A stretch of DNA of 64,000 nt from Liquidambar formosana. Its lineage: Eukaryota; Streptophyta; Magnoliopsida; Saxifragales; Altingiaceae. Below the pieces are notes generated by a model. That model saw only the letters and a program-made list of their open reading frames with translations. It had not been told where the DNA came from and did not search any database. Below, piece after piece: positions 33,292-45,886 of this stretch. The position numbers and the translations under genes were made by a program. The first letter of the stretch is position 1; every line of letters starts with the position of its first letter. The stretch covers positions 4,754,003-4,818,002 of the forward strand of contig CM077831.1 of assembly GCA_039720395.1 (NCBI GenBank), written 5' to 3'.

Positions 33292-33856
33292 GACGATAAT
33301 TATCTATGAAAAGAATAATCACTTATACACCTATAAAGGTGAGGCTTACACAGCAAGTGTCCTATACAAAAGATCCTTAAAATCATGCATATAATTGAAC
33401 CATGAAGAGAAAATGGCCTAAACACATCAACTAATTTTCTGTGCAAAACGCACCTCTATTCTTAAGAGAGAAACTATCCTAATAGCAAACAATTCACAAT
33501 CCTACTGCACTAACATGCTTTCCCATCGTATTTGAATCATATACACTCTAAAATATAGAGTATATATGTTTCCTAATTCAATACTAAGCCATAACTATGC
33601 AGAGAATGGAGTAGAAGAAGAAAGAATTGTAAAACGATGTAAAGGAGACTTACAACAAAGCAAAGGTCTTCGCTGCGTTCTTCCTTCTCTTTGGCCTGGT
33701 TCCCTTCTAGTTCTCCTTTGAAATTGCAGTAGAAAGCCTTCTCCAAGTGATATGGGTGAGTGCCAACTCGTTCTCCCTCTATCTCTAGTGAATATGATAT
33801 GTCAAAAGCCCTTTATGTTGATGAATGAGCCTCTATTTATAACCAACCAACCATGT
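33292..33856 (-). mobile_element. X1: LTR, second segment
   Basis: Continues X1 after Y1 and is cut again at 33856 by element X, after the duplicated CATGT. Confidence 0.85.
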
Positions 33857-36800
33857 TGTGAACCACGGGTTTCGATCTAGGAAGAGGAAGGAAAGAACCC
33901 TTCTTTTAAAAAGACTTGTAGAGATTTAAATTAATAAAAATCTGGTTTTTAAAAGGTTCACAAAAACATAACAAACAAGGAGTCGCCACCTCATTTTTAG
34001 GAAAAGAGGAAAACCATAAAAATAGTTTTTTAAAAGAAAACCTTTGAAAGCAAACCACATGACTCCGATCAAGGAAAAGCAAGTCTATCAAAACAAGAGA
34101 GGATTCGGAGACTAAGTTACGATGTGGGAAGGTTCTAGGAAACATCCTATAGGCACCCACATCGCCCCAAAATGGGTCTCTGAATTTATATGGGCTATTT
34201 CAATCACTTCCTAATTAGTCACCATGCACATGCAAAGAATCATCCATAAATAATCCACATTCATCCATGAACATCCATAAAGCAATAAACATCCATAAAG
34301 CATGTAAACATCCATGAACAAGTATGAGAGATATGGAAAGCTAGCAAGAGAGGGAGAGAATGAACAAACAAATCCATCTTATCCACTAGCAAGTATGTGA
34401 TGGACAAATGAATAAGCAACAAATCCATCCTGTCCACTAACAAATATGTGATGGATAAATGAATAAGCAAACAAATCCATCCTATCCACTAACAAATAAG
34501 TGATGGATAAATGTATAAGCATGGGTCCATCCTATCCACTAGCATATATGTGATAGACAAATGGATAAAAAAGAAAGAAAAAGAAAGAAAAAGAAAACCT
34601 AGGATACTTAGTATCTTAGGGCAGCCTTGAACATCAAATGAGCGCCTACGTACCTTTCATACAAAGATTTAAGGATCAAAGTCCACGTAGTTCGATTGAG
34701 AAGGGGTTATTCCCTTTACAATGAACTATAAACCCTAAGTTTCCATTAAAAGAAAAGAAGAATTTTAAAAGAAGAAGAATTTCCAAAAAAAGGAATTTGA
34801 GAAAAGATAGAATTTGAAAAGAGATAGAACTCTAATTCAAAAAGAAGTTTGAGAAAAATAGAATTCTAAAAGAGATAGAACTCTAATTAAAACAGAATTT
34901 TAAGAGAGTTGGAAACTTAGGACTTCTAATCCAAAGTAAAGACAATAACCCAAGGGGGGAGAAGAGAACAACTCACACAATACTCACCATGAACCACTTA
35001 CCATATGCAAATTATCCCGAAACATCGAGAAAACACCAATTAATCACCCCATGTATTCTATAGGGCAATTATTAAGCTCAAACCATTCATATTCATGCTC
35101 AAATCATCATTAGAAGACCTAATTCAAATCTGGACAGAATACTAAACATGCATATAATGACCTAACACTCATGCAAATAACAAAAATCAAAAGAAAAACA
35201 AAATCCTAATATGCTCCTATATGCTCTAAACACCCTAACATGCACAAAACTATCAAAAACATGCTAAATATGAATTACCATGATGAAAATATCATATGAC
35301 AATCTAAAACATGAAAATAAATCTAACATGATGCCTTAGGTAAGTACTTTATGTAAGAATGTGAAATAATCATCCTTACAGCGAGCTTTCTTAAGTAAAA
35401 CTATCTGGAGATAATTTTACGTAGAAATCACTCCACATGAATGATTTCTTCACATATCCTACGTAAAATATATACCTAAGAATGCAAAGAAACTGACAGC
35501 ACACTTAAACACACTCCAGAAAGCACCTATGCACAACCTCACCCTCTAAGGATGATAATTATTCTCGAAAAGAATAATCATCCATACACTTATGAAGACG
35601 AGGCTTACACTGCAAGTGTACTATACAAAAGATGCTTAAAATCATGCATATAATTGAACCATGAAGAGAAAACGGCCTAAACACATCAACTAATTTTCTG
35701 TGCAAAACGTACCTCTATCCTTAAGAGAGAAACTATCCTAACAGCAAACAATTCACAATCCTACTACACTAACATGCTTTCCCATCATATTTGAATCATA
35801 TACACTCTAAAATATAGATTATATATGATTCCTAATTCAATACTAAGCCATAACTATGCAGAGAATGGAGTAGAAGAAGAAGGAATTGTAAAAGGATGCA
35901 AGTAGACTTACAACAAAGCAAATGTCTTCGCTGCGTTCTTCCTTCTCTTTGGCTTGGTTCCCTTCTAGTTCGCCTTTGAAATTGCAATAGAAAGCCTCCT
36001 CTAAGTGATATGGGTGTGTTCAAACTCGTGGTCCTTCTCTCTCTTATGAATATGAAGTGTCAAATAAGCCAAAAGTCCCCTATGCTGACGAATGAGCCTC
36101 TATTTATAACCAACCAACCATATAAACCAATGGTTGAGATTAATTCACCATAAAATCAATCTAGGGCTGTAATTAAATCTCATGAATGTTAAGCAACTCA
36201 AAAGCCACCTCCCAATAGGCTTAGAAGTCCTTTAGAAGGCTGAAATTCGGAGTGGTAGAGTCCCATTTCGTCAAAACTTCAAAAAGAGATAAATCAGGAC
36301 GAAGGGCTCGGGTGACCGGTTGGGGTGAACCGGTCACTCGAGAGGAATCCGAAAATTTCCGAATTCTGACTTGGTTTGGACTCCGAACTTCAAACGAACT
36401 TAAATTCTTCATTTTAACTCCGATTTGAGTGATTCAAAAGCGCAAATTTCAAGGATTCAATGTAGAATAAGCCTAGAATATTCTTGAACCAAAAATCCCT
36501 GACCACGGTCAGGTGGCTGGGTTTTCATGAGGCGATTACCCGAAAAAGGGTTAATTAACCATAGGGTAATGTGGTGAACCAATCCAAAACCGATCAAATA
36601 ATTAAATTGGCTTTTAAATTGGACTCATTTCATTATTCTAAGGTCAATGGAACACTCCAGAACAAATTTGGAAGTCAATTGGAAAATATACGAAGTAAAA
36701 GATGAAATTGCCCTTTAAGTCGCAAAAGTTTTAATTAACTATCCAAACCTATTTGGAATTGAACCAAATTTGACACACATATCCAAAATGATCCTAGAAA

Positions 36801-36909
36801 CTAAATGCAAGTGATGGGACTCAACAAAGAGACAAAAATATGCATGCAATAATGACCTATCCTCCTAAGGCTTAAAAGGGCAAAAGTGTCCTTTAAGGCT
36901 TAGGGACTC
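33857..36909 (-). repeat. X2: 3' LTR of X, main part
   Basis: Matches X3. It has four 51-bp units at about 34370-34570 where X3 has five, and lacks a 47-bp duplication present in X3 near 51020. It is interrupted by Z1 after GACTC and resumes at 38573. Confidence 0.9.
36307..36342. repeat. LTR palindrome, short form (X2)
   Basis: 15-bp arms CTCGGGTGACCGGTT and AACCGGTCACTCGAG around GGGGTG, one mismatch. The same structure is at 52499-52534 in X3. Confidence 0.9.
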
Positions 36910-38567
36910 TGTTGGGAATCGAACAAGAGGGAAAAATTGAAGTGTGGAATATAAAATTTTTTCCTACGATTCCACAGCCCATGAATCTAACTATGCATAA
37001 CACAAAATCAAACCCTAACTACAAAGAGGGTTAGAACACTTACAGAATTTTTGTCTTCTCCTTTTTGCTCCAAGCTTTGATTCCGGACAGCGGTGAATGA
37101 GCAGCCCAAGTGTGCTACCTCCAACGGTATCCACACCTAGCTAGAGCTTCAGGTCCTTTCTTTCTTCTTCCTTGTTGTTGCTAGAGGTGGAGAAGAGAGA
37201 GAGAGAGAAGAGAGCCTCCAAGGGGTTGGACGGCTAGGGTTTATTGTGCAAGCCTATTATGCCATGTCACACATAAGTGTGACTTATATAGGCAGCCCAC
37301 TAAAGGGGGCTGGCCATGGGGAAGAAACCCTAATAGGGTTATGTGTAATTACACTTAATTGCACATTAACCCCTATTATTTGTATCAAATACAAATAGGC
37401 CTATAAAGAACTATTCTTTATTCACTAAAACCCTTTCTCTCATAGACTTTAAAGCCCTTCTTGCATGATCAGTGTGTGACCCATTGGGTTCACATCATTA
37501 AGTAGTAGGAATAGCACGAGGTGTGCACAATGGAACTCTTTCCATTTAGGGTCTAATTGGAACTCCTTCCAATTCCCTAATTGATTATAACTCACTTATA
37601 TCAATTAGGGCTTCTACTAACCATGAGTAACACCTAGCATATGGCTCATGGTGTGGTCCTTAATGAGGTGAATAGTCATTTACAAAGAACCCTTCTGTTA
37701 TAGTTTATAGGTTACAATTGCATCCTTCCTTCAACACAATGTCTCCAATTGAACTAATAGGACATGGAAGTCTGTCAAGTCCCTAGTTCAATTACTTTAT
37801 ACTCATTCATAGATATCAACTCATAGATGAACTCATGAAACTCTTTTCATATTCATCCTACCATGGCCATGGATTTAATGAGTTATATTATGAATGCTAT
37901 ATGAGACATTCTCTCTCTTTTTCCTGAGAGTGATGGATCCCTTGTTGATCACTCACATGCCTTCATACACATAGCAGTAGGGCCAATAAACACCTTTGCA
38001 AACCCCTGAATAGGATCTGCACTTAGTGTTATCAAACTTCTAAAGCTACATGCATAAGGCAACTATGGTGTCTCAGGTCTAAGGATTACTTGTACCACTA
38101 TAACAATGAGAAACTGATTGACAGGCAGGATAAAACTCCATTCAGTTTATCTCATATCTTTGGTCACATTCAGTGTACCTATTCTTATAATAGGCACCCA
38201 CTTGTTGATTGTAGTGTCTCCACACAAATAGCTTGAGACTAGCTATCCTCCTATAGAGTCAACCTAACAAGTGCTAGTCCTATGGTTCATTACTGTCCAT
38301 CATAGTGAACCTTCAACTAGGAATGCTTAAGGAGTTTAGTACAGAGATATATCTATAGTCTCAAAATTACAACTCTTTGTAATTCCATATTCTCAACTCT
38401 AACTCCATGGACATATTATGTAAATATAAATGATGCATATAAACATAATAGAATAAGCCCTTTTATTAAATCAATAATAAATGTGACATACATAAATGAA
38501 ATCAAATGATTGTTCCTAATCCCTAAACAATCATCTCTATGATTGGCTCTAGGGCATAATCCTAACA
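36910..38567 (-). mobile_element. Z1: solo LTR of a third family
   Basis: 1658 bp, plus-strand ends TGTTGGGAATCG and ATAATCCTAACA, perfect target duplication GACTC (36905-36909 and 38568-38572). In sense orientation the family begins TGTTAGGATTATGCCC, a common start of copia LTRs in trees; the assignment to copia is inference. No coding capacity. Confidence 0.92.
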
Positions 38568-38572
38568 GACTC

Positions 38573-38638
38573 CTAAATGCTTCTAAACCTAACCAAATGC
38601 TATCATGATCTTATGGGGGTGAAAATGGGGTGTGTACA
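38573..38638 (-). repeat. X2: LTR remainder
   Basis: Completes X2 to GGGGTGTGTACA, the sense-strand LTR start. The adjoining GATGCCCCTC is the inverted polypurine-like tract. Confidence 0.85.
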
Positions 38639-38774
38639 GATGCCCCTCATTGGTGGAGTTTGCTTTGCAAATGACACCAATGTTAGACAAGACAGCCCAT
38701 TTTCACAGGAAAAGGGGAAAGAACTATAGATTGAACTTCACCATCAACTACTTGGGAAATTCATAACCACTATA

Positions 38775-39118
38775 ATGTATGCTCACCTGACGGGTGAGAA
38801 CACAAAATAGGGGCCGTGTGTGACCACAAGGATCATTTAAACACACTATACTTTCATATGCTCACCTCACTGGATGAGAGACCTCATATGCTTCCATAAT
38901 GTACGCTCACCTCACTAGATGAGAGACCTCGCACAAAATAGGGGGCGTGTGTGACCACAAGGGTCATTTAAACACACTATACTTTCATACGCTCACCTCA
39001 CTGGATGAGAGACCTCGTATGCTTCCATAATGTATGCTCACCTCACTAGATGAGAGACCTCGCACAAAATAGGGGGCGTGTGTGACCACAAAGGTCATTT
39101 AAACACACTATACTCATC
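38775..39118. repeat. 131-bp tandem repeat in the X 3' untranslated region
   Basis: Nearly three units, marked by CACAAAATAGGG at about 38801, 38932 and 39063. Each carries CTCACCTCACTAGATGAG, itself a short inverted repeat. Confidence 0.8.
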
Positions 39119-40214
39119 AAACCAAATCATGAAGCTTCAATTTAACAACTTTGTTAAATTTAAGCAAAGGCCACCATTTCACTGTGCTATAATTTCCTTA
39201 AGAAATTAAATATCAATCCAAAACAAATCATTTATGTGACTTAAAGAGTCATTTAAACATACTATCACAATCAATTCCATTCAAGCAATGACAAGCTTTA
39301 TATTAACAATGTTTGTTAAAATCAAGCAAAGCAAATATTCCAATTGTGCTATAATTCCCTCAAGAAATTAATAACAATGTCAATTCATCATAAAGAATCA
39401 AAAAATAACAATTTCATGATCCTTACAAAGCATCCTAAGCATTCAATCAACTCATCATCCAATCAACAAAGCTTTAATTTAATCCGAGGATTAAAAATAA
39501 GCTAGAACTCTCAATCAATTCCAATGTGCTATAATTTCCTCAAGAAATAAATAGCAATAGCAATTCAATCACAAGAAATCAAGGAATATAAAATTCCATG
39601 GTTCCAAACAAATATCATAAGCATCATCCTTCTATCATCCAAAGATAAAGCCCTTTAACAAAGCAATTGTCAAAGCGGGCTTGCAAATATCACCATGAGT
39701 GCACTAATAATTCAATTAGTGACTAATCACTCATCATTTCATGCATTTCAAGTCATTCACATCAAGTTCTAGGCCTTTCAAGAGAGATTTCATCAAAAAA
39801 TCAAGCGAAAAGGACCTGGTTAAGCGAATTTGTGTGAAAACAAAATGAAAAACCGAATTGGGGGACCGGTTGGACCGAACCGGTTGGTGAACCGGTTGGA
39901 CAAGTTGGGGCCAACCGGTCACCCGAGAGTGACTTTTCTGCTGCATTTTTGTGGTGTTTTGGCTATAAAACCTTGCACCTTCCTTATTTGTTCATCATCC
40001 TTTTGCTTGTTTTTGAGAGCTTCCCTCTCTAGAAACCCAAACCCAACATTCCCAACTCCAAAATACCAAAACTTTGGCATTAAACTTGAATCATTGTGGT
40101 GATTTAACACCAACAACATCACTTTCAAGGAATCAAAACAACTTTTGATTCATCAAATCAACCTTCTCAACTTACTTTTTTCAAATCAAACCCATTTTCT
40201 CAAGAACACCCAAC
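39119..40214 (+). promoter_or_regulatory. region upstream of the PMD gene
   Basis: AT-rich with three loosely spaced copies of GCTATAATTTCCTCAAGAAA (about 39187, 39350, 39529). Then comes a cluster of ACCGGTT palindromes at 39862-39925 that resembles the LTR palindrome. I see no decisive TATA box. That it is the promoter is inference from position. Confidence 0.4.
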
Positions 40215-43200
40215 ATGAGTAATTCTTCATCAAACAAATACTCCGATGCCAAGTATCCACATCACTTCCTCAAGAAGACATACAAAGCACCTCATTATGA
40301 AGATCAACCGGATAGCTTGCTCTTGGAACCCAACAACCATCTCTCTTACATCCATTCCATGAATGAGGTAAGATAATTCCCAACTCCTTTAAGTTCATCC
40401 TTATTCTTTCATTTCATTGTTTCTTTTTAAATATTTGCTATTCTTATGAATGGAATGCATTGAGTTCTTGCTATTTTGACAATTTTTGGGAGTTTTCCAT
40501 ATACAAAGACCTCATTTTCCAACATAGGCATAACTATGCCCACCAAGTGTTTGATAAAATTCCCAAGAGAATAAAATCTTTCTTTGTGCTTTCAAATAGT
40601 CAAGATAATCAAAAGTGAACTCAAGAGCATCCTCTAGAATGCTAACCCATGAATTTTGAAATTCTTTTCTTTACAAAAAACTTTGTAGGCATAACTATGC
40701 CCACTAAGTGTTTGATAAAATTCCCAAGAGAATAAAATCATTCTTTTTCTTTTCAAATAGTCAAAGTTCTTGAACAAACTATCAAAGGTATTCTCCAAGA
40801 GGTTTACCCATGAGTTTAAAAACACTTTTCTTTACAAAAAATCATGTGGGCATAACTATGCCCATCAAGTGTTTGATAAAATTCTCAAGAGAACAAAGTC
40901 ATTCTTTTTCTTTTCAAATGCTCCAATTTCTTAAACAAAACATCAAAGGTATTCTCCAAGAGGTTTACCCATGAGTTTAAAAACACCTTTCTTTACAAAA
41001 ATCATGTGGGCATAACTATGCCCATCAAGTGTTTGATAAAATTCTCAAGAGAATAAAATCATTCTTTTTCTTTTCAAATGCTCCAATTTCTTAAACAAAA
41101 AATCAAAGGTATTTTCCAAGGGGTTTACCCATGAGTTTAAAAGACACCTTTTTTACAAAAAACTCATGTGGGCATAACTATACCCATCAAGCGTTTGATA
41201 AAATTCTCAAGTGTTTGATAAAATTCTCAAGAGAATAAAATCATTCTTTTTCTTTTCAAATGCTCCAAGTTCTTAAATAAAACATCAAAGGTATTTTCCA
41301 AGGAGTTTACCCATGAGTTTAAAAACACCTTTCTTTACAAAAATCATGTGGGCATAACTATGCCCATCAAGATTTTGATAAAATTCTCAAGAGAATAAAA
41401 TCATTCTTTTTCTTTCAAATACCTTAAAAAATCAAAGGGAAACTCAAAGGCTTTTTCTTAGAATGTTGAACCATGATTCTTGGAGCACTTTTCTTTATAA
41501 AATTTTGTAAACATAACAATGTCTACCAAATAAAACCATTTTTTGCTTTCAAATACTTTTGAAAATCAAAGGAAAACTTAAGGGCATTCCTTGGAATATT
41601 AACCTATGATTTTTGAAGTACTTTCCTTTGTAAAAACTTTGTAGTCATGATAATGCCTACCAAATACTTGGTAAAATCCTCCTTTTTCTTTCAAGTGCTT
41701 TAACCAACCAAAGGAAAACTCATGGGTATTCTCTTGAATGTTAACCTTTGATTTTTGAAATACTTTCCTTTGTAAAGAACTTTCTTTTCACATGTGTAAA
41801 CTTTTGAAAAACTTGAAAAACCATGAATTTAGGCATTCTTGATTCATTCATTAAGCATAGAAAATACTCAAAATAACAATTTCCATGATTTTCTTTATTC
41901 TTTGTAGCCAAACTTTGAGGACAGGACAAGACATGCCCTTGGAGATATCATTGAGTGGTGGCGCAAAATGGCCACACGGCAACCTGAAACCCAGAAGATT
42001 ATAGTTAATGCGGGTTTTGGGGATTTTTTGAATGCTTTGTGGGTGGAGCAGAGAGACAGACAAGCTTTGTTGGCCCTCATTGAGTTGTGGTGGGACACCA
42101 CTTACACCTTTCATTTTAGTTTTGGGGAAATGACTCTTACCCCAACGGACTTCACCGTCATCACAGGACTTCGCCTAGGTGGGCGGAGGTTATCTTACTA
42201 TGAGAATGCCCATGGGGATCCCTATTATCTTTTGGAACAATTCGGGACTATAGTACCCGTTCAAAGGGGTGGAGTGCGCAGAACTTGGCTAAAGAATCAT
42301 TTTGGGGATCAAAGAGAAGAGGCTGATGCAAATCCATCTTGTCTTGCCCGAGCTTTCATGTTATACATGTTATCTAGCATATTCTTTGCTAGCTCTGGTG
42401 ATATGGCTCCTCTCGGGCATCTTGATTGTATGGAGAATGTCTGGGAGATTGGGGAATACAACTGGGGCAATGCTGTGCTCGCTGTGCTATACAGGTCCAT
42501 GAGTGACAGATCTCGCGGAGTGAGTACAAACCACTGCGGGATGTCCTTCATCTGGGAGGTAAACCAACCTACAAGCTTTCTTTTAAAATATTTGCAATGA
42601 ATACACATCATCATTTTCTTTTGAAATTCATTTTTTTTTTTTGAAAACAGATCTGGTACTACGAGTACTTGGGGTTTGAACATCCCGCTCTCATGGACAA
42701 TGATCCCTCATGGCCCCTTATGTCCAATTACCACATCGACAATAGGTGTGATTCAGTGGACAATAAACATGACTATGCCCATGCTAGGGCATTCCTAGCT
42801 TGCATTACTGCTGATAAGGTAATCTCTAAAACTTTTATCTTTTGAATTCCATCTTTTGAATTCTTTCACTTAACACCAACTCATGAATTAGGTAAACTGG
42901 GATCCATGGGAGTAATGGAAATATGCTCTTGAGGAGCAACGCCACAGGTGTGTTGATATGACTGAGAAGAGGATCCTCCTAGAAGGTCCTATGGGTCGCT
43001 ACTGGTACCTCGGGGAGAGAGTTTGGCGCCAAGTGAAAGGCACCATTAATGCAGCTGTGGTTCCTATGGCACCACCTGAGGGCATGAGACACGCCAACTC
43101 CTTGCAGGGGCGCGAGTTGATCAAAGCTATAAGAGGCAAGGATGCAAGTGACTTCATAGTTCCGAATGGAGACTACGAGAGTTTCTGTAGGAGGTATCTG

Positions 43201-43671
43201 ATGCCTCCTAGGGTCGTAGGCGTTCCACCTGTAGGGGTAAGTACATACTCAACCCTATACATGCTTTACAAGTATTCCCTAACTGACCATGTACTCTTTT
43301 TAGGGGCGGCGAGCTCGTGGTCACTATTCCACAGTGGGTTCAACCTCAGGCATGTCAGGGGTACATATGGATAGTGATGATGAAGGGGTAGATAGGGACA
43401 CACTTCTCCCTTTACCCCGACCTAAGTGGTCCATTGATTTGTGCCAAGGAGGCGACATAGTGTCCACAAACATAGCACCTCCTGTGATGGACGAGGTTCC
43501 ACAAATAGATCCTCGATATGAGACTGTAAGTTTCAAGGTTAACTTGATTCTTTTAACTCTTAAATATTCATTAGACACTTATTACCCAATTTCTCTTTGC
43601 AGACACCCACTGGGTATACACAAGAATGGATCAATCTCAATGCTAGCTTGAGGAGGGACATGATGAGATGA
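40215..43671 (+). pseudogene. plant mobile domain (PMD, MAIN/MAIL-like) gene with introns, one in-frame stop
   Basis: Six exons with GT..AG borders: 40215-40367, 41908-42558, 42651-42818, 42892-43236, 43304-43525, 43603-43671, about 535 codons. The ATG at 40215 opens MSNSSSNKYSDAKYPHHFLK. Exon 2 holds the PMD core: LIELWWDTTYTFHFSFGEMT, LTPTDFTVITGLRLGG and later GHLDCMENVWEIGEYNWG. PMD proteins in plants act in nuclear silencing or genome-stability pathways and are often carried by transposons. A TAA at 42913-42915 (after DPWE) interrupts exon 3; the frame is otherwise open. It lies antisense to gag in element X. An intron of 1.5 kb contains a minisatellite. Exon 6 may have lost its continuation: after the TGA, coding-like sequence follows with a donor near 43721, and a proline-rich exon lies at about 43826-43930 (PTAAPPPPPQTEEAAQAREE). 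Confidence 0.85.
40500..41400. repeat. minisatellite in PMD intron 1
   Basis: Six to seven units of about 160-175 bp, each with GGCATAACTATGCCCA and then AGTGTTTGATAAAATTC near 40527, 40689, 40849, 41010, 41173 and 41350. GGGCATAACTATGCCC is itself a palindrome. Further, more diverged units reach about 41760. Confidence 0.85.
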
Positions 43672-44229
43672 GCCTAAGCCTATCAAGGCAAGAGGCGTAC
43701 CGAGCGGGCGAACACTCACACCCAGTAAGAATAGCTCAAATCAAAGCTTTTGAAAATTCTTGGTTTTTTTGTTTTTTTTTGTTTTTTTTGTTTTTTTTTG
43801 TTTTATATTGATTCCTTCCCTTAGTACAACCCAACTGCAGCTCCACCACCTCCTCCACAAACAGAAGAAGCGGCCCAAGCAAGAGAAGAAAACCACCAAG
43901 GAAGCGTTGAAGAAGCTTATTTTAAGTTTAAGAAACCTTGTTTAAGCATCTAGAAACTCTTAACTTATGAAAACCTTGTATTAAGTCTATATGGGCACTT
44001 ATGTCAGCTTTCAAGTTCTTGCTTTCAAAACCAAGTTCATGCATTCCCCACCTTTGAATTATGATATCTATCTCTTGTTGTTTGAATTTCACGGTCTTTG
44101 GTGCAAGCTGGCCCCAATTTGAGGCCAAGATCAAACTTCCACAACAAGTGGGAATCAAAAGGGGCCAAAACAAGAAAGTGGGCCTTAACTATTTCTCAAG
44201 TGCTTTTATGGCTAAATCAAAGAGCAATT
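43672..44229. other. X interior after the PMD stop
   Basis: Includes the probable former last exons of the PMD gene (43672-43930) and a long T-rich tract at 43764-43803. Confidence 0.6.
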
Positions 44230-45886
44230 TGTTAGGATTATGCCCTAGAGCCAATCATAGAGATGATTGTTTAGGGATTAGGAACAATCATTTGATTTCA
44301 TTTATGTATGTCACATTTATTATTGATTTAATAAAAGGGCTTATTCTATTATATTTATATGCATCATTTATATTTACATAATATGTCCATGGAGTTAGAG
44401 TTGAGAATATGGAATTACAAAGAGTTGTAATTTTGAGACTGTAGATATATCTCTGTACTAAACTCCTAAAGCATTCCTAGTTGAAGGTTCACTATGATGG
44501 ACAATAATGAACCATAGGACTAGCACTTGTTAGGTTGACTCTATAGAAGGATAGCTAGTCTCAAGCTATTTGTGTGAAGACACTACAACCAACAAGTGGG
44601 TGCCTATTACAAGAATAGGTACACTGAATGTGACCAAAGATATGAGATAAACTGAATGGAGTTTTATCCTGCCTGTCAATCAGTTTCTCATTGTTATAGT
44701 GGTACAAGTAATCCTTAGACCTGAGACACCATAGTTGTCTTATGCATGTAGCTTTAGAAGTTTGATAACACTAAGTGCAAATCCTATTCAGGGGTTTGCA
44801 AAGGTGTTCATTGGCCCTACTGCTATGTGTATGAAGGCATGTGAGTGATCAACAAGGGATCCATCACTCTCAGGAAAAAGAGAGAGAATGTCTCATATAG
44901 CATTCATAATATAACTCATTAAATCCATGGCCATGGTAGGATGAATATGAAAAGAGTTTCATGAGTTCATCAATGAGTTGATATCTAGGAATGAGTATAA
45001 AGTAATTGAACTAGGGACTTGACAGACTTCCATGTCCTATTAGTTCAATTGGAGACATTGTGTTGAAGGAAGGATGCAATTGTAACCTATAAACAATAAC
45101 AGAAGGGTTCTTTGTAAATGACTATTCACCTCATTAAGGACCACGCCATGAGCCATATGCTAGGTGTTACTCATGGTTAGTAGAAGCCCTAATTGATATA
45201 AGTGAGTTATAATCAATTAGGGAATTGGAAGGAGTTCCAATTAGACCCTAAATGGAAAGAGTTCCATTGTGCACACCTTGTGCTATTCCTACTACTTAAT
45301 GATGTGAACCCAATGGGTCACACACTGATCATGCAAGAAGGGCTTTAAAGTCTATGAGAGAAAGGGTTTTAGTGAATAAAGAATAGTTCTTTATAGGCCT
45401 ATTTGTATTTGATACAAATAATAGGGGTTAATGTGCAATTAAGTGTAATTACACATAACCCTATTAGGGTTTCTTCCCCATGGCCAGCCCCCTTTAGTGG
45501 GCTGCCTATATAAGTCACACTTATGTGTGACATGGCAGAAGAGGCTTGCACAATAAACCCTAGCCGTCCAGCCCCTTGGAGGCTCTCTTCTCTCTCTCTC
45601 TCTTCTCCACCTCTAGCAACAACAAGGAAGAAGAAAGAAAGGACTTGAAGCTCTAGCTAGGTGTGGATACCGTTGGAGGCAGCACACTTGGGCTGCTCAT
45701 TCACCGCTGTCCGGAATCAAAGCTTGGAGCAAAAAGGAGAAGACAAAATTCTGTAAGTGTTCTAACCCTCTTTGTAGTTAGGGTTTGATTTTGTGTTATG
45801 CATAGTTAGATTCATGGGCTGTGGAATCGTAGGAAAAATTTTTATATTCCGCACTTCAATTTTTCCCTCTTGTTCGATTCCCAACA
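44230..45886 (+). mobile_element. Z2: solo LTR, opposite orientation to Z1
   Basis: 1657 bp, ends TGTTAGGATTATGCC and GATTCCCAACA, perfect target duplication CAATT (44225-44229 and 45887-45891). Nearly identical to the reverse complement of Z1 by eye. Confidence 0.92.
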
